DNA of 64,000 nucleotides from Myxococcales bacterium (GCA_019637115.1 JAHBWH010000008.1:1-64000); one strand, 5' to 3'; shown: positions 1 through 7,971, counted from the first letter of the stretch. The notes: generated by a model not told the origin, from the sequence alone. Translations and numbers: made by a program.

Positions 1-142
1 CGAGGTGCTTGATGAGCACGCTCTTGCCGACGCCCGACGCCCCGATGATGAAGAACACCTCGCCGGTCGGGACGTCGAACGACACGTCTTGGAGGACGGT
101 CTTCGGTCCGAACGACTTGATGATGTTCTTGAACTGGATCAT
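1..142 (-). CDS. ABC transporter ATP-binding protein, MlaF-like (N-terminal part only)
   Basis: Reading leftward from an ATG at 142, the first 47 residues are those of an ABC ATPase and run off the window edge. The Walker A loop is visible as GASGVGKS at about residues 36-43, preceded by the usual KSFG..TVLQDVSF beta-strand region. MlaF-type ATPases power phospholipid transport between the inner and outer membranes together with MlaE permeases and an MlaD substrate-binding protein. Two MlaE-family permeases lie about 1.8 kb away on the same strand, which is the main reason for preferring MlaF over other ABC ATPases. Three genes of other kinds sit between, so this ATPase is probably transcribed separately from the permeases. 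The signature motif and Walker B are outside the window. Confidence 0.8.
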   Translation of the reverse strand, partial: MIQFKNIIKSFGPKTVLQDVSFDVPTGEVFFIIGASGVGKSVLIKHL

Positions 143-258
143 CCGCCGAGGTGCCCGGGATCCTACGTGATTGGCCGCGCGGCGTCTCGCGGGTCCGAGC
201 TCAGCCGTACACGAAAGCGGAACGAAAGGAGGCGGAGGCGCATCTCCGTTCGTACACT

Positions 259-618
259 ATGAGGATGCAACGACGCTCGTTCGCGATCGCGCTGCTGTCG
301 TTCGCCGTCGCCGCGGGAGGCACCCTCGCGATCGGCGTCGCCGACGCGGAGGCGGCCGACACCTCGCTCAAAGACATGATGAAGAAGATGGGCGCGGTCG
401 CCGCGGGTGACGACGCGAAGCCCCTCGCGGTGCTCTTCGTCGCGACGAAGGGCAAGTCGCGCGGCGACGCCGAGCTCGCCGGCTGGGACGCGATCGCCGA
501 GAAGGGCCGCGTCGCGGCGGAGGCCGGCGATCTCGCGGGCGCGAAGGCGACGTGCGGCGAGTGTCACAAGGCGTACCGCGACAAGTTCAAGGCGAAGTAC
601 GGCTCGAAGGCGCCCTGA
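259..618 (+). CDS. Exported cytochrome c'-like protein with C-terminal CGECH heme motif
   Basis: This 119-residue protein begins with a clear signal peptide (basic start, then a hydrophobic stretch of about 20 residues ending near AEA) and ends with a single CxxCH heme-attachment motif, CGECH, about 20 residues from the C-terminus. A helical protein with the heme site at the extreme C-terminal end is the layout of class II cytochromes c' and cytochrome c-556. The mature part is small (about 95 residues) and rich in Ala and Lys. It therefore probably sits in the periplasm binding one heme; a redox or gas-binding role is inference. An AGGAGG-like stretch near 226-231 is rather far from the ATG at 259. 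It is divergent from the ABC ATPase upstream. Confidence 0.75.
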   Translation: MRMQRRSFAIALLSFAVAAGGTLAIGVADAEAADTSLKDMMKKMGAVAAGDDAKPLAVLFVATKGKSRGDAELAGWDAIAEKGRVAAEAGDLAGAKATCGECHKAYRDKFKAKYGSKAP

Positions 619-628
619 TCCCCCGGCG

Positions 629-1231
629 TCAGTCGTCTCCGCCGTTGACCTTCGCGTTCGCGAACGTGCCGCCCGCCCAGAACCGGCGACGCTCGCCGCT
701 CGTCTCTTGCCACGTCGTGACGAAGACGCCGTCGGCGGTCTTTCCGTCGTAGCGCGTGAGCTTCACGACGCGCGCGTCGTCGCCGTTCGCGATCATCGTC
801 TGCTTCAGGCACTCCGCCGTGAGCCCGCGATCGGGCGCCTGGAAGTAGCCGAGGTGCGGACCGAACTTCTCCTCGTACACCACGCCCACCTGCGGCGGCA
901 TCGGGAGCACGAGGGAAGGCCCGAGCGCGCCGCCGACGGCGAGCAGCGTCCACTTGCGCTCCGAAGGATGAAGCGAGAGCTCGAAGCGGCGGAGCTGGAA
1001 GACGTCGCCGCCGACCGATCCGAGGACCTTGTCGGTCGGCACGGAGGCGAGATCGGGCGTCTTGGTCCACGTGAACGCGTGCTCGAACTTCGCGTACCGA
1101 ACCTTGTCGTCTTCCTTGCACTCCGCGCGCGGTCCGGCGTCTTCGGCGACGGGAGGCGCGGTCGCGGCGCCGTCCTTCTTGCTGCATCCGGCGAGCAACC
1201 CGACGAAGAGGACCCACGGGACGCGTTTCAT
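629..1231 (-). CDS. Lipoprotein of unknown function
   Basis: A 200-residue protein whose N-terminus is a lipoprotein signal: MKR, a hydrophobic core, then the lipobox LLAGC with the lipidated Cys near residue 16, followed by a Lys/Asp/Ala-rich linker. I chose the ATG at 1231 because this places the signal peptide at the N-terminus; an upstream in-frame ATG at 1321 would add 30 unlikely residues. The remainder is a mixed alpha/beta sequence without a recognisable domain. It is convergent with the cytochrome-like gene, the two stops being about 10 bp apart. It is presumably membrane-anchored in the periplasm. Confidence 0.7.
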   Translation of the reverse strand: MKRVPWVLFVGLLAGCSKKDGAATAPPVAEDAGPRAECKEDDKVRYAKFEHAFTWTKTPDLASVPTDKVLGSVGGDVFQLRRFELSLHPSERKWTLLAVGGALGPSLVLPMPPQVGVVYEEKFGPHLGYFQAPDRGLTAECLKQTMIANGDDARVVKLTRYDGKTADGVFVTTWQETSGERRRFWAGGTFANAKVNGGDD

Positions 1232-1278
1232 GGATCCTTTTACGGTGTAAGTTCGATCGATCTTCTCGCGGGAGTCGA

Positions 1279-1920
1279 ATGAATCCGACGTCTCGGATCG
1301 CGGTGCCGGTGTTCGCTTCATTGTGGCATCTCACGTCGCTCGGTGCGATCGCTGGCTCAGGATGCGCGTTTCGCGCACCGTTCTCTCGCGTCTGGGAGGC
1401 GTACGTTCGCTCGGTTCTTTCCGAGTTTGGGGCCGTGGAGGACCTGCTGGTGAGAGAGTTCGCATTCGATCAAGAGATCGCACACATGGTGCTCGAGGAC
1501 TGGGACGAGCGCGACAAGCGACAATGGCCGGAGGACGAAGCGGAGCTCGACGTCTACATCAGCTCTTGTGGAGGGACGCCTACCCGCTCCGCCGCGAACG
1601 CGGGCGGCCGGATGCAGCTCGTGGCGTGGGCGGCGGGGCGGCAGTTTGCAATGCTGCTCGAGGCGGCGCTCCTTGCGGAGCTCTCCTCGATCGCCCACGA
1701 TGCGGGAGTTCGAGTCGCGCCAATCGAGCGGCTGCTCATGCATGCGCAACGTCTTGCCGGGTCCGCGTCTCCCTTTCGGGTGAACGATGCGCCGGCGATC
1801 CTACGTCAGGTGGCGCGTGAGTGGCTTCGTGAAGAGCCGTGGACGGTGCGTGACCATTCAGCGGAGGTCCGGGCGCGTCTTCGACAGTGGATGACTGAGC
1901 GCGAGAGCGCAGGCCAATAG
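1279..1920 (+). CDS. Hypothetical protein
   Basis: An ORF of 213 codons with lower GC than its neighbours and a plausible helical, acidic composition. I do not recognise a domain. The start is uncertain: the ATG at 1279 gives a weakly hydrophobic N-terminal segment (about residues 8-30) that could be a poor signal peptide, while other starts lie further in. It occupies the space between a divergent lipoprotein gene and the convergent end of the MlaE pair, 22 bp from the latter. The atypical composition could mean a recent insertion into the Mla locus. Confidence 0.45.
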   Translation: MNPTSRIAVPVFASLWHLTSLGAIAGSGCAFRAPFSRVWEAYVRSVLSEFGAVEDLLVREFAFDQEIAHMVLEDWDERDKRQWPEDEAELDVYISSCGGTPTRSAANAGGRMQLVAWAAGRQFAMLLEAALLAELSSIAHDAGVRVAPIERLLMHAQRLAGSASPFRVNDAPAILRQVAREWLREEPWTVRDHSAEVRARLRQWMTERESAGQ

Positions 1921-1942
1921 GGACGAGTAGCGCGTTGCCTGC

Positions 1943-2731
1943 TCAACCCGGGAAGATCAAGAAGCCCGCGCCGGAGATGAAGAAGTTCAAGATGATGATC
2001 GCGAGCGACGTGTTCACCACGGCGCGGGTGGTGGCCCAGCCGACGCCCTCGGAGCCGCCGAAGGTCGAGAGGCCGCAGTAGCCGCTCACGATGGGGATCG
2101 CCGCGCCGTAGGCGACGCACTTGGCGAGGCCGATCGAGAGATCGCCGACGTCGACGAGCTGGATGTTGAAGAACGTGTGGAGCGGGACGTCGAACGCGAG
2201 GTACGCGGTGAGCGCGCCGGCGACGAAGGCGACCGTGCCCGACCAGACGATGAGCATCGTCGTCATGATCAGGCTCGCGAGGAAGCGCGGCTTGATGAGA
2301 AAGTCGATCGGATCGGCGGCGCACATGCGGAGCGCGTCGATCTGCTCGGTCACGACCATCGAGCCGATCTCGGCGGCGATCCCGGCGCCGACCCGGGTCG
2401 CGAGCGGCAACGCGCCCACCGAGACCGCGAGGTCACGGACGAGGAGCTTGAGGAAGGTCGCGCCGAGCATCGAGAAGTCGGGTAGGAGCTTTTTCGACTG
2501 AAGTCCGCTCTGGAACGCGATGATGGCGCCGATGAAGGCCATCGTGACGCACATGAAGAAGAGCGAGTCGTTGCCGACCGCCTTCATCTGGCGGGCGACC
2601 GAGCCGGGCTCGCGCTTGCCCCGCACGAGGTAGTGCACCGCTCGCAGCGCGAGGCGCGCGAGGTCCTTGGCCTCCGTGATGTTCTTGGCGAGCGCGGCGA
2701 AGAGGCCAGGGCTCTCGGCGTGGGTCGTCAT
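1943..2731 (-). CDS. MlaE-family lipid-transport permease (second of a tandem pair)
   Basis: A 262-residue integral membrane protein of the MlaE/YrbE permease family (TIGR00056 type). The family signature is clear at about residues 111-134, ATRVGAGIAAEIGSMVVTEQ followed by IDAL, and five to six hydrophobic segments follow the usual pattern. MlaE dimers form the transmembrane core of the MlaFEDB complex that moves phospholipids or other lipids (or, in related Mce systems, sterols) across the periplasm. The gene starts 9 bp after the end of the upstream MlaE paralogue, so the two are co-transcribed and could assemble as a heterodimer; that is inference. No mlaD or mlaB is visible in the window. 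Confidence 0.9.
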   Translation of the reverse strand: MTTHAESPGLFAALAKNITEAKDLARLALRAVHYLVRGKREPGSVARQMKAVGNDSLFFMCVTMAFIGAIIAFQSGLQSKKLLPDFSMLGATFLKLLVRDLAVSVGALPLATRVGAGIAAEIGSMVVTEQIDALRMCAADPIDFLIKPRFLASLIMTTMLIVWSGTVAFVAGALTAYLAFDVPLHTFFNIQLVDVGDLSIGLAKCVAYGAAIPIVSGYCGLSTFGGSEGVGWATTRAVVNTSLAIIILNFFISGAGFLIFPG

Positions 2732-2740
2732 CGGCGCGCG

Positions 2741-3574
2741 TCAGTCGAGCAGGAAGGTGGAGAAATAATCGGCGATGAAGATCCCGGCGGCCGCGCCGAC
2801 GACCGAGGCGTTGACGGCCCGCCCGACGCCGGGCGCGCCGCCCTTGGTCGCGAGCCCGTAGTGACAGGACATCAGCGCGATGATGAGGCCGAAGAGGCTG
2901 GCCTTGATGATGCCGACCCAGAAGTCCCAAGGCTCGAGGCGCTCCATCGCGGACGCCCAGAAGAGGTTGGGGGAGACGCCGAGGAGGAGATCCGCCGTCA
3001 GGATGGCGCCGCCGAGCGCGATGGCGTTTCCGATGATGCAGAGCGCGGTCATGGTGACGACCATCGCGAGCACGCGGGGGACGACGAGGTAGCTCACCGG
3101 GTCGATCGCGAGCGCGCGGAGCGCGTCCACCTGGCTCGTGACGGTCATGGTGCCGAGCTCCGCGGTGTTGTTCGCCCCGACGCGGCCGTTGAAGATGAGG
3201 CCGATCAGCAGCGGCCCGAGCTCGCGGAAGGTGGTGAACGTCGCGGCCCAGCCGATGAAGGCCTTGGCTTGGAACTGCTCCACGAAGGGGGCCGCCTGGA
3301 TGACCATGATGCCGCCCGTGAAGGCGGCGGTCGCCGAGACGATGGGCACCGAGCGGACCCCCATGCGGTGGAGGTTCCGGAAGAGCTCGTGACGGTCGAG
3401 CGCTCGGGGGTGCAGGCGCACGAGGATCTGGCCGGTGAGCAAGAAGACGCCGCCGACCTGCGCGGCGATGGCGAGCACAGCGACGCCGACGCGGCGCGGG
3501 ATGGCGAAAGCGACGGACGCGAGGGGGCCGGCGTCGGTGGTGGTGGGCGGGGCGCTCATCCGCGAGGGACGCAT
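2741..3574 (-). CDS. MlaE-family lipid-transport permease (first of a tandem pair)
   Basis: This 277-residue protein belongs to the same permease family as its downstream neighbour but is clearly diverged from it. The signature region is at about residues 128-152 (FNGRVGANNTAELGTMTV followed by SQVDAL), with Asn-Asn in place of the Gly-Ile-Ala of the second copy. Hydrophobic segments lie around residues 28-50, 75-95, 110-130, 170-200 and at the C-terminus. The start ATG at 3574 abuts the repeat cluster of 3590-4510, so any promoter must lie within or beyond that repeat. An internal ATG at 3559 (Met6) is an alternative. Confidence 0.88.
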   Translation of the reverse strand: MRPSRMSAPPTTTDAGPLASVAFAIPRRVGVAVLAIAAQVGGVFLLTGQILVRLHPRALDRHELFRNLHRMGVRSVPIVSATAAFTGGIMVIQAAPFVEQFQAKAFIGWAATFTTFRELGPLLIGLIFNGRVGANNTAELGTMTVTSQVDALRALAIDPVSYLVVPRVLAMVVTMTALCIIGNAIALGGAILTADLLLGVSPNLFWASAMERLEPWDFWVGIIKASLFGLIIALMSCHYGLATKGGAPGVGRAVNASVVGAAAGIFIADYFSTFLLD

Positions 3575-3589
3575 GATGGCCGGGCCGGA

Positions 3590-4510
3590 CCTGCGGTCGC
3601 AAGGGCGGCCACTCGTTCGGTTCCGTGTCGTCGTAGTCGTGGGGGAGGCGTTCGCGTGGCTCGTCGTGGTTGGGGTTCCGTCGGCGCGGGTACCGGCGAG
3701 TGAGGCGTTCGCGTGGCTCGTCGTGGTTGGGGTTCCGTCGGCGCGGTCGTACCCGCGGGTGAGGCGTTCGCGTGGCGTGTGGTCGTTTGGGGTTTCGTCG
3801 CAGCCGCACCCGGTGGTGGCGACGTTCGCGTTGCGTGTCGTGGTTGGGGTTCCGGTGCGGTCGCACCTTCCGGGGCCGGGGCCGCGACGGGGACCGGGAC
3901 CGCGGCCGCGGTGGGGTTCCAGCGCTGTCGTACCCGCGGGCGAGGCGTTCGCGTGGCGTGTCGTCGTTTGGGGTTCCGTCGCAGTCGTACCCGTGGGTGA
4001 GGCGTTCGCGTGGCGTGTGGTCGTTTGGGGTTTCGTCGCAGTCGTACCCGCGGGTGAGGCGTTCGCGTGGCGTGTGGTCGTTTGGGGTTTCGTCGCAGCC
4101 GTACCCGGTGGTGGCGACGTTCGCGTTGCGTGTCGTGGTTGGGGTTCCGGGGTGGTCGCACCTTCCGGGGCCGGGGCCGCGACGGGGGCCGGGACCGCGG
4201 CCGCGGTTGGGTTCCGACGCGGTCGTACCCGCGGGTGAGGCGTTCGCGTGGCGTGTGGTGGTTGGGATTGGTGGTCGGTCGCACCTTCCGGGACCGCGGC
4301 CGCGGTTGGGTTCCCACGCTGTCGTACCCGCGGGCGAGGCGTTCGCGTGGTGTGTCGTGGTTGGGATTGGTGGTCGGTCGCACCTTCCGGGACCGCGGCC
4401 GCGGTGGGGTTCCGACGCTGTCGTACCCGCGGGCGCGGCGTGCGCGTGGCGTGTGGTCGTTTGGGGTTCCGTCGCAGTCGTACCTGGTGATGGTGGGCTG
4501 TCGTGGTGGT
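3590..4510. repeat. Cluster of about 57-bp GC-rich tandem repeats, left copy
   Basis: On the minus strand a unit of 57 bp recurs, containing ACGCGAACGCCTCACCCGCG then GGTACGAC, then GCGACGAAACCCC. Two variant units alternate with it: one with CCACCACCGGGTGCGGC and one with GCGGCCGCGGTCCCGGCCCC ending in GGAAGGTGCGACC. Most units carry the 10-bp palindrome ACCCGCGGGT. Because 57 is a multiple of three and stops are rare at this GC, long ORFs appear in several frames on both strands; none looks like a real protein. The same units recur in the opposite orientation at 7972-8415. Confidence 0.85.
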
Positions 4511-4756
4511 GGGGTGCGCGGTGGGCGCTCGTTCGGCGGGATGAACTCAAGCGCTTTCTCCGTGGTCGTTGAGGTGGGCGGTTGGGGTCGAGAGGTGGGG
4601 CTGGCTCGGCGAAGAGGGGTCGCTGGGGTTGAGACGCCGGGCGCTCCGGGGGTGCCGGGGCGTGGTCAGCCGGGGGGCGAAAGAGTCGCGCCAGCCGGCT
4701 GAATTGCTCGCTTCGTCTGCTCTCCGGCTGTCACGCCTCTTTCGCGTGGGTTGGGC

Positions 4757-5204
4757 ATGACCACGCCCCGTCACCCCCTCCACGCCCTCCAAGTCTCTCA
4801 TGAGCTGGTCGCTCTTCTCGGACCGCTGTTGCCGCGGCTCGCGTCGCGGGACCGCGCGCTGGCGGACCAGCTGCGGCGCGCGGCGATGAGCGTCGTGCTC
4901 GGTTCGAAGCGGAATCATGCACAACGGAGCGGACGCCAGTCCGCGGAGGTGCATGATTCCGCGAGACTGTCGGGTCCGCCTTGGCGGACCCTAGACGAAC
5001 CTCAGCGAGGCGCGCGGTTACGCGCGCGACGACGGTCGGCGTCGGTCGCACTTCGCGGTCGCGCTCGGCTCGGCGTACGAGACGCAGGCGGCGCTGCGCA
5101 TCGCGCGGGACCTGCGCTTCGTCGACGCAGCGCGCGCCGACGCGGCGCTCGTGCTCGTCGACCGCGTCTGCGGGATGGCCTATCGGCTCGCGGGCCGCCG
5201 CTGA
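4757..5204 (+). pseudogene. Four-helix-bundle (S23 / 23S rRNA intervening-sequence type) protein, disrupted copy 1
   Basis: From the ATG at 4757 the sequence reads as the N-terminal helices of a four-helix bundle protein (TIGR02436/S23 family), ending in the conserved stretch LRRAAMSVVL at 4900. The continuation, starting NLSEARGYARDDGRRRSHF and ending in AYRLAGRR at a TGA at 5202-5204, is present but in another frame. The two halves are separated by 97 bp of hairpin-rich sequence (4901-4997). Removing those 97 bp exactly would restore one continuous frame of about 116 codons, a normal length for this family. The function of the family is unknown; members are common as stand-alone accessory genes and within 23S rRNA intervening sequences. 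A second copy with the same insertion lies at 7414. Confidence 0.8.
4901..4997. repeat. Hairpin-rich palindromic insertion element, copy 1
   Basis: The element begins GGTTCG and the junction ends CGAACC, giving 6-bp inverted termini if four coding bases are included. Inside are two or three strong hairpins: arms GGAATCATGCAC and GTGCATGATTCC at about 4911-4957, a smaller GCGGAC/GTCCGC hairpin within it, and arms GGGTCCGCC and GGCGGACCC separated by TT at about 4972-4991. It encodes nothing recognisable. The structure resembles non-autonomous palindromic elements (REP or small MITE type). Confidence 0.75.
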
Positions 5205-5221
5205 GCGCGGGCGGCGTGGCG

Positions 5222-5308
5222 CGCGTTGCGTTTGCGCTTGCCGGGCGCGTTGCGTGTGCCGCGCGCGTTGCGTGTGCCGCGCGCGTTGCGTGTGCCGCGC
5301 GCGTTGCG
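5222..5308. repeat. 18-bp tandem repeat after the S23 pseudogene, copy 1
   Basis: About four to five copies of GCGCGTTGCGTGTGCCGC directly downstream of the first four-helix-bundle pseudogene. A related 18-bp array lies at the equivalent position after the second copy (7820-7890). Beyond it both copies share about 80 bp beginning ACGGGCCACCGGCTGCGTCT. Confidence 0.75.
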
Positions 5309-5419
5309 CTACGGGCCACCGGCTGCGTCTCTGCTCGCGCAGGGCCTCACGGCGCAGCGAGACGAGAGCGCGGCCATCATGCTCGCGGGCATGTGCGGGT
5401 TCGACGGCGTCGGAACCCC

Positions 5420-5558
5420 ACCGCGGCCCGCGCTCGAGGCGATCACGCTCGGTCAGTGCGGCGAGCTCGCGCTCGTCGAGGAGCGCGCGGATGGCCTCGG
5501 CGGATGTGCGGAGCCCGAGGGCGCGCATGACCTCGGCGGGGTCACTCGACGTGGTCAT
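5420..5558 (-). pseudogene. IstB remnant (IS21-family helper ATPase, N-terminus only)
   Basis: An ATG at 5558 starts a reading frame (MTTSSDPAEVMRALGLRT, then an acidic helical stretch) that resembles the N-terminus of IstB, the AAA+ ATPase that assists IS21 transposition. It overlaps the end of the IstA remnant by 17 bp, the normal istA-istB arrangement. Only about 45 of the usual 250 residues remain: at about 5393-5430 the sequence passes into the repeat family found at 3590-4510 and 7972-8415. No Walker motif survives, so it cannot function. Confidence 0.65.
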
Positions 5559-6490
5559 CGTAGCCTCCGAGGTCGTGCGGGATGACGTCGCGGTCGACGA
5601 CGTGAGGTGCGAGCTCGACGGGCAGCAGACGCCTCGGCCTGGTCCGTCGTTGCTCGCAGAGGATGGCGAGCGCGCCGAGGTCGTGTCCTCCTCGTTCGAG
5701 CAGCTCGGTGACCGCCGCGGCGACGACGGGCGCGCCGTAGAGGTCGAGGAGCTTGTTCGTGCGCACCACGAGCGAGCCGACGTTGCGACGTCGTCGAGCC
5801 AACGACGCATCAGCTCGTCGGCGTGCGGGACCGCAGCGCGCAGGCGATCGCGTCCCTTGCCGTCGCGCGCGCCTGGCTTGTTCGCGATGATCGCGGCGCG
5901 GTGCGCGGGGTCTTCGACGAGGATGTTCTTGGCCCACGAGCGCGCGTGCCTGGCGACGACGAGGTCGCCGTCGAGCAGGCGCACCTCGGTGTCGCTCGCG
6001 ACCAGGGTGAGCGTGCGATTCGCCGCTTCGGGCGGGACCGAGTAGCGGTTGGAGTCGAACGAGACGAGCGCGGTCTTGTCGGCGGGGACGCTCTTGACGA
6101 GGTCGGTCGTGAGCCCGCCGCCAGGCAGCGGGAGCAGACGCTGGCGCTCTTCAGCGAAGACCTCGGCGCCGGTGCGTTCGCGCTGCGTCGGGTGCCGCCG
6201 CTTCATCGCGACGTTCTCGAGGAAGTCGAGGAGCGCCGCGTTTCCGACCTCGATCGAGGGGATGACCCGCGCCGGGAAGAAGCGGGTCTTGAGGTAGCGG
6301 ATGCTGCGCTCGACGCCGCCCTTGTCGGTCGGCTTGCGGACGCGGCACGCGCGCAGCGATACGTGCATCGCGCCGGCGAGCTCGACGAGGTCGGGCTGAA
6401 AGCGGATGGCGCCACCTTCGCGCGCGGCGATGATGCTCTTCGGGTTGTCGAAGAGCCACTGGTGGCTGACACCGCCGAAGTACTCCGCCG
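5542..6490 (-). pseudogene. IstA remnant (IS21-family DDE transposase, truncated and frameshifted)
   Basis: The minus strand encodes the C-terminal two thirds of an IS21-type transposase. The second catalytic Asp (LFDNPKSII) and the Glu of GGVERSIRYLK, typical of IstA, are readable, followed by the C-terminal Mu-type domain with FDSNRYSVP. The helix-turn-helix and first catalytic Asp are absent: homology stops near 6490, where a Pro/Ala/Gly-rich run replaces it. A frameshift near 5785-5800 moves the remaining 80 residues (from RNVGSLVVRTNKLL) into another frame, ending at the stop at 5542. It is therefore a dead element. It lies between the two damaged four-helix-bundle genes. Confidence 0.8.
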
Positions 6491-6683
6491 AGGTGCTGGT
6501 CGCGTTGATTCGTCGCTTCGGCGCTGGCGGACCAGGCCCGGCCGAAGGCGCCCCCGTCGACGGTGCCCCGGCCGCCGAAGGTGTGTCCACCGACGGTGCC
6601 GCGCCCGCTGAAGGCACGCCCGCCCCAAGTGTGGAAACAGGCACCAACTGAGTCGGCAAGCGCGGAGCGAGCCGCCGCGCTCG

Positions 6684-7151
6684 TCACTGCTTCTCGCGGA
6701 GACGCTCGAGTTCCGCGACATCGATGAGGTCTTTGGGTCGGCCCGCGGCGCGCTTCGCTCGGAGCAGTTCATCGAGCCCGAGGACGGGAATGCTGTGCCC
6801 GTCCACAGCGATCGACTCCGCCGACTTGATCGCTTCGTCAAAAGTGATCCCGGCGATGCGGTTGAGGATGTCGGCGCGCAGCGGCGCGACGCCAAACTGA
6901 AGCACGCCATCGTACGTTGCGAAGTCGTCGGCGCTCACCTCGAAGGACGCAAGGTGGGCTCCGAAACGTGCGAGCGCCGCATAGACGCGCTGGGCGTTCT
7001 CCGGGGTGGATCGCACTAGCACGTCGATGTCTTTCGTCGCGCGAACGTACCCGTGGTAGGCGACGGCGTAGCCGCCGACGATGATGAAGTGAGCCCCCGC
7101 TTCGTCGAGCTCGACGAGCAGATCTCGGAAATCGTCCGGAAGCTCGGTCAC
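6684..7151 (-). CDS. MNT/AbiEii-type nucleotidyltransferase
   Basis: A 155-residue protein with the nucleotidyltransferase fold signature VGGYAVAYHGYVRATKDIDV: the GG(x)n and DxD elements that bind nucleotide and metal (KDIDV at about residues 40-44). The C-terminal part has the RPKDLIDVAEL motif typical of small DUF6036/AbiEii-like nucleotidyltransferases. Related proteins act as toxins or antitoxins that transfer nucleotides to tRNA or to partner proteins; which role applies here is not shown. The GTG start at 7151 overlaps the stop of a small upstream gene by 4 bp (GTGA), indicating translational coupling. The pair sits intact between an IS21 remnant and a broken S23 gene. Confidence 0.8.
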   Translation of the reverse strand: MTELPDDFRDLLVELDEAGAHFIIVGGYAVAYHGYVRATKDIDVLVRSTPENAQRVYAALARFGAHLASFEVSADDFATYDGVLQFGVAPLRADILNRIAGITFDEAIKSAESIAVDGHSIPVLGLDELLRAKRAAGRPKDLIDVAELERLREKQ

Positions 7152-7330
7152 GACGCGGGCCAGGGCACGAATCGCACCACGACGGACCGCGGCACAAAGG
7201 CTGACGGTTCCCTCCGCGTGGCGAGCGACCAGGCCGCGAGGCTCAGTCGCGCGGTGAGCGCCATCGCCGCCTCGCCGCGCACCGTGTTGTCGACGGAGTC
7301 CTCCTCGAGAGTCGTCTTCCGGATCGTCAT
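7148..7330 (-). CDS. Small protein coupled to the nucleotidyltransferase
   Basis: A 60-residue protein starting at the ATG at 7330 (MTIRKTTLEEDSVDNTVRGE) with a central amphipathic segment (ALTARLSLAAWSLATRR) and a C-terminus ending VVVRFVPWPAS. Small proteins of this shape, with a central Leu/Trp helix and a C-terminal VRF-type tail, are in my recollection often found directly upstream of nucleotidyltransferase genes in delta-lineage genomes. Its stop overlaps the start of the nucleotidyltransferase by 4 bp. The arrangement is like a two-gene toxin-antitoxin or effector-partner module, but no activity can be read from the sequence. An ATG at 7390 would add 20 residues. Confidence 0.6.
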   Translation of the reverse strand: MTIRKTTLEEDSVDNTVRGEAAMALTARLSLAAWSLATRREPSAFVPRSVVVRFVPWPAS

Positions 7331-7413
7331 GGTCGCGCGCCGCGCTTCGGCGCGTGCAGCTCGCTGGGCGTCGTCGGGCATCGCCGTCAATGTACCAGGC
7401 CCACGTCGGGAGG

Positions 7414-7808
7414 GGTCCTCTTCTCGGACCGCTGCTGCCGCGGCTCGCGTCGCGGGACCGCGCGCTGGCGGACCAGCTGCGGCGCGCGGCGATGAGCGTC
7501 GTGTTGGTTCGAAGCGGAATCATGCACAACGGAGCGGACGCCAGTCCGCGGAGGTGCACGATTCCGCGAGACTGTCGGGTCCGCCTTGGCGGCCCTAGAC
7601 GAACCTCAGCGAGGCGCGCGGGTACGCGCGCGACGACGGTCGGCGTCGGTCGCACTTCGCGGTCGCGCTCGGCTCGGCGTACGAGACGCAGGCGGCGCTG
7701 CGCATCGCGCGGGACCTGCGCTTCGTCGACGCGTCGCGTGCGGACGCGGTGCTGGCGCTCGTCGACCGCGTCTGCGCGATGGCCTACCGGCTCGCGGGCC
7801 GCCGCTGA
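7414..7808 (+). pseudogene. Four-helix-bundle (S23) protein, disrupted and truncated copy 2
   Basis: A second copy of the gene at 4757. It lacks the first 18 or so residues (similarity begins at LLGPLLPRLASRDR), contains the same insertion at the same codon (7507-7601), and then continues with NLSEARGYARDDGRRRSHF to the stop at 7806-7808. The two copies are over 90 percent identical by eye across both halves and the insert, so they come from a duplication that happened after the insertion. One base of the second hairpin is missing here. Neither half has its own start signal. Confidence 0.75.
7507..7601. repeat. Hairpin-rich palindromic insertion element, copy 2
   Basis: The same element as at 4901-4997, 95 bp long. 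Differences: GTGCACGATTCC instead of GTGCATGATTCC in the right arm of the first hairpin, and a one-base deletion in the right arm of the second (GGCGGCCC instead of GGCGGACCC). Confidence 0.75.
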
Positions 7809-7819
7809 GCGCGGGCGGC

Positions 7820-7890
7820 GTGGCGCACGTTGCGCTTGCCGGGCACGTTGCGCTTGCCGGGCGCGTTGCCCTCGCCACGAGCGTTGCGCT
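7820..7890. repeat. 18-bp tandem repeat after the S23 pseudogene, copy 2
   Basis: Three to four units based on GCGCGTTGCGCTTGCCGG, the counterpart of the array at 5222-5308 with about four diverged bases per unit. Confidence 0.65.
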
Positions 7891-7971
7891 ACGGGCCACC
7901 GGCTGCGTCTCTGCTCGCGCAGCGCCTCACGGCGCAGCGAGACGAGAGCGCGGCCATCATTGCTCACGGGC

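Noticed and set aside
3590..4510. Repeat cluster considered as a CRISPR array
   Set aside because: Repeats are contiguous with no unique spacers of constant length, units differ between themselves, and there are no cas genes.
2433..4550. A 705-codon minus-strand ORF across the repeat cluster that reads as a His-Ala-Asn-Ala-Ser repeat protein
   Set aside because: It extends in a shadow frame over the two MlaE genes, has no start signal, and the repeat is equally open in other frames and on the other strand.
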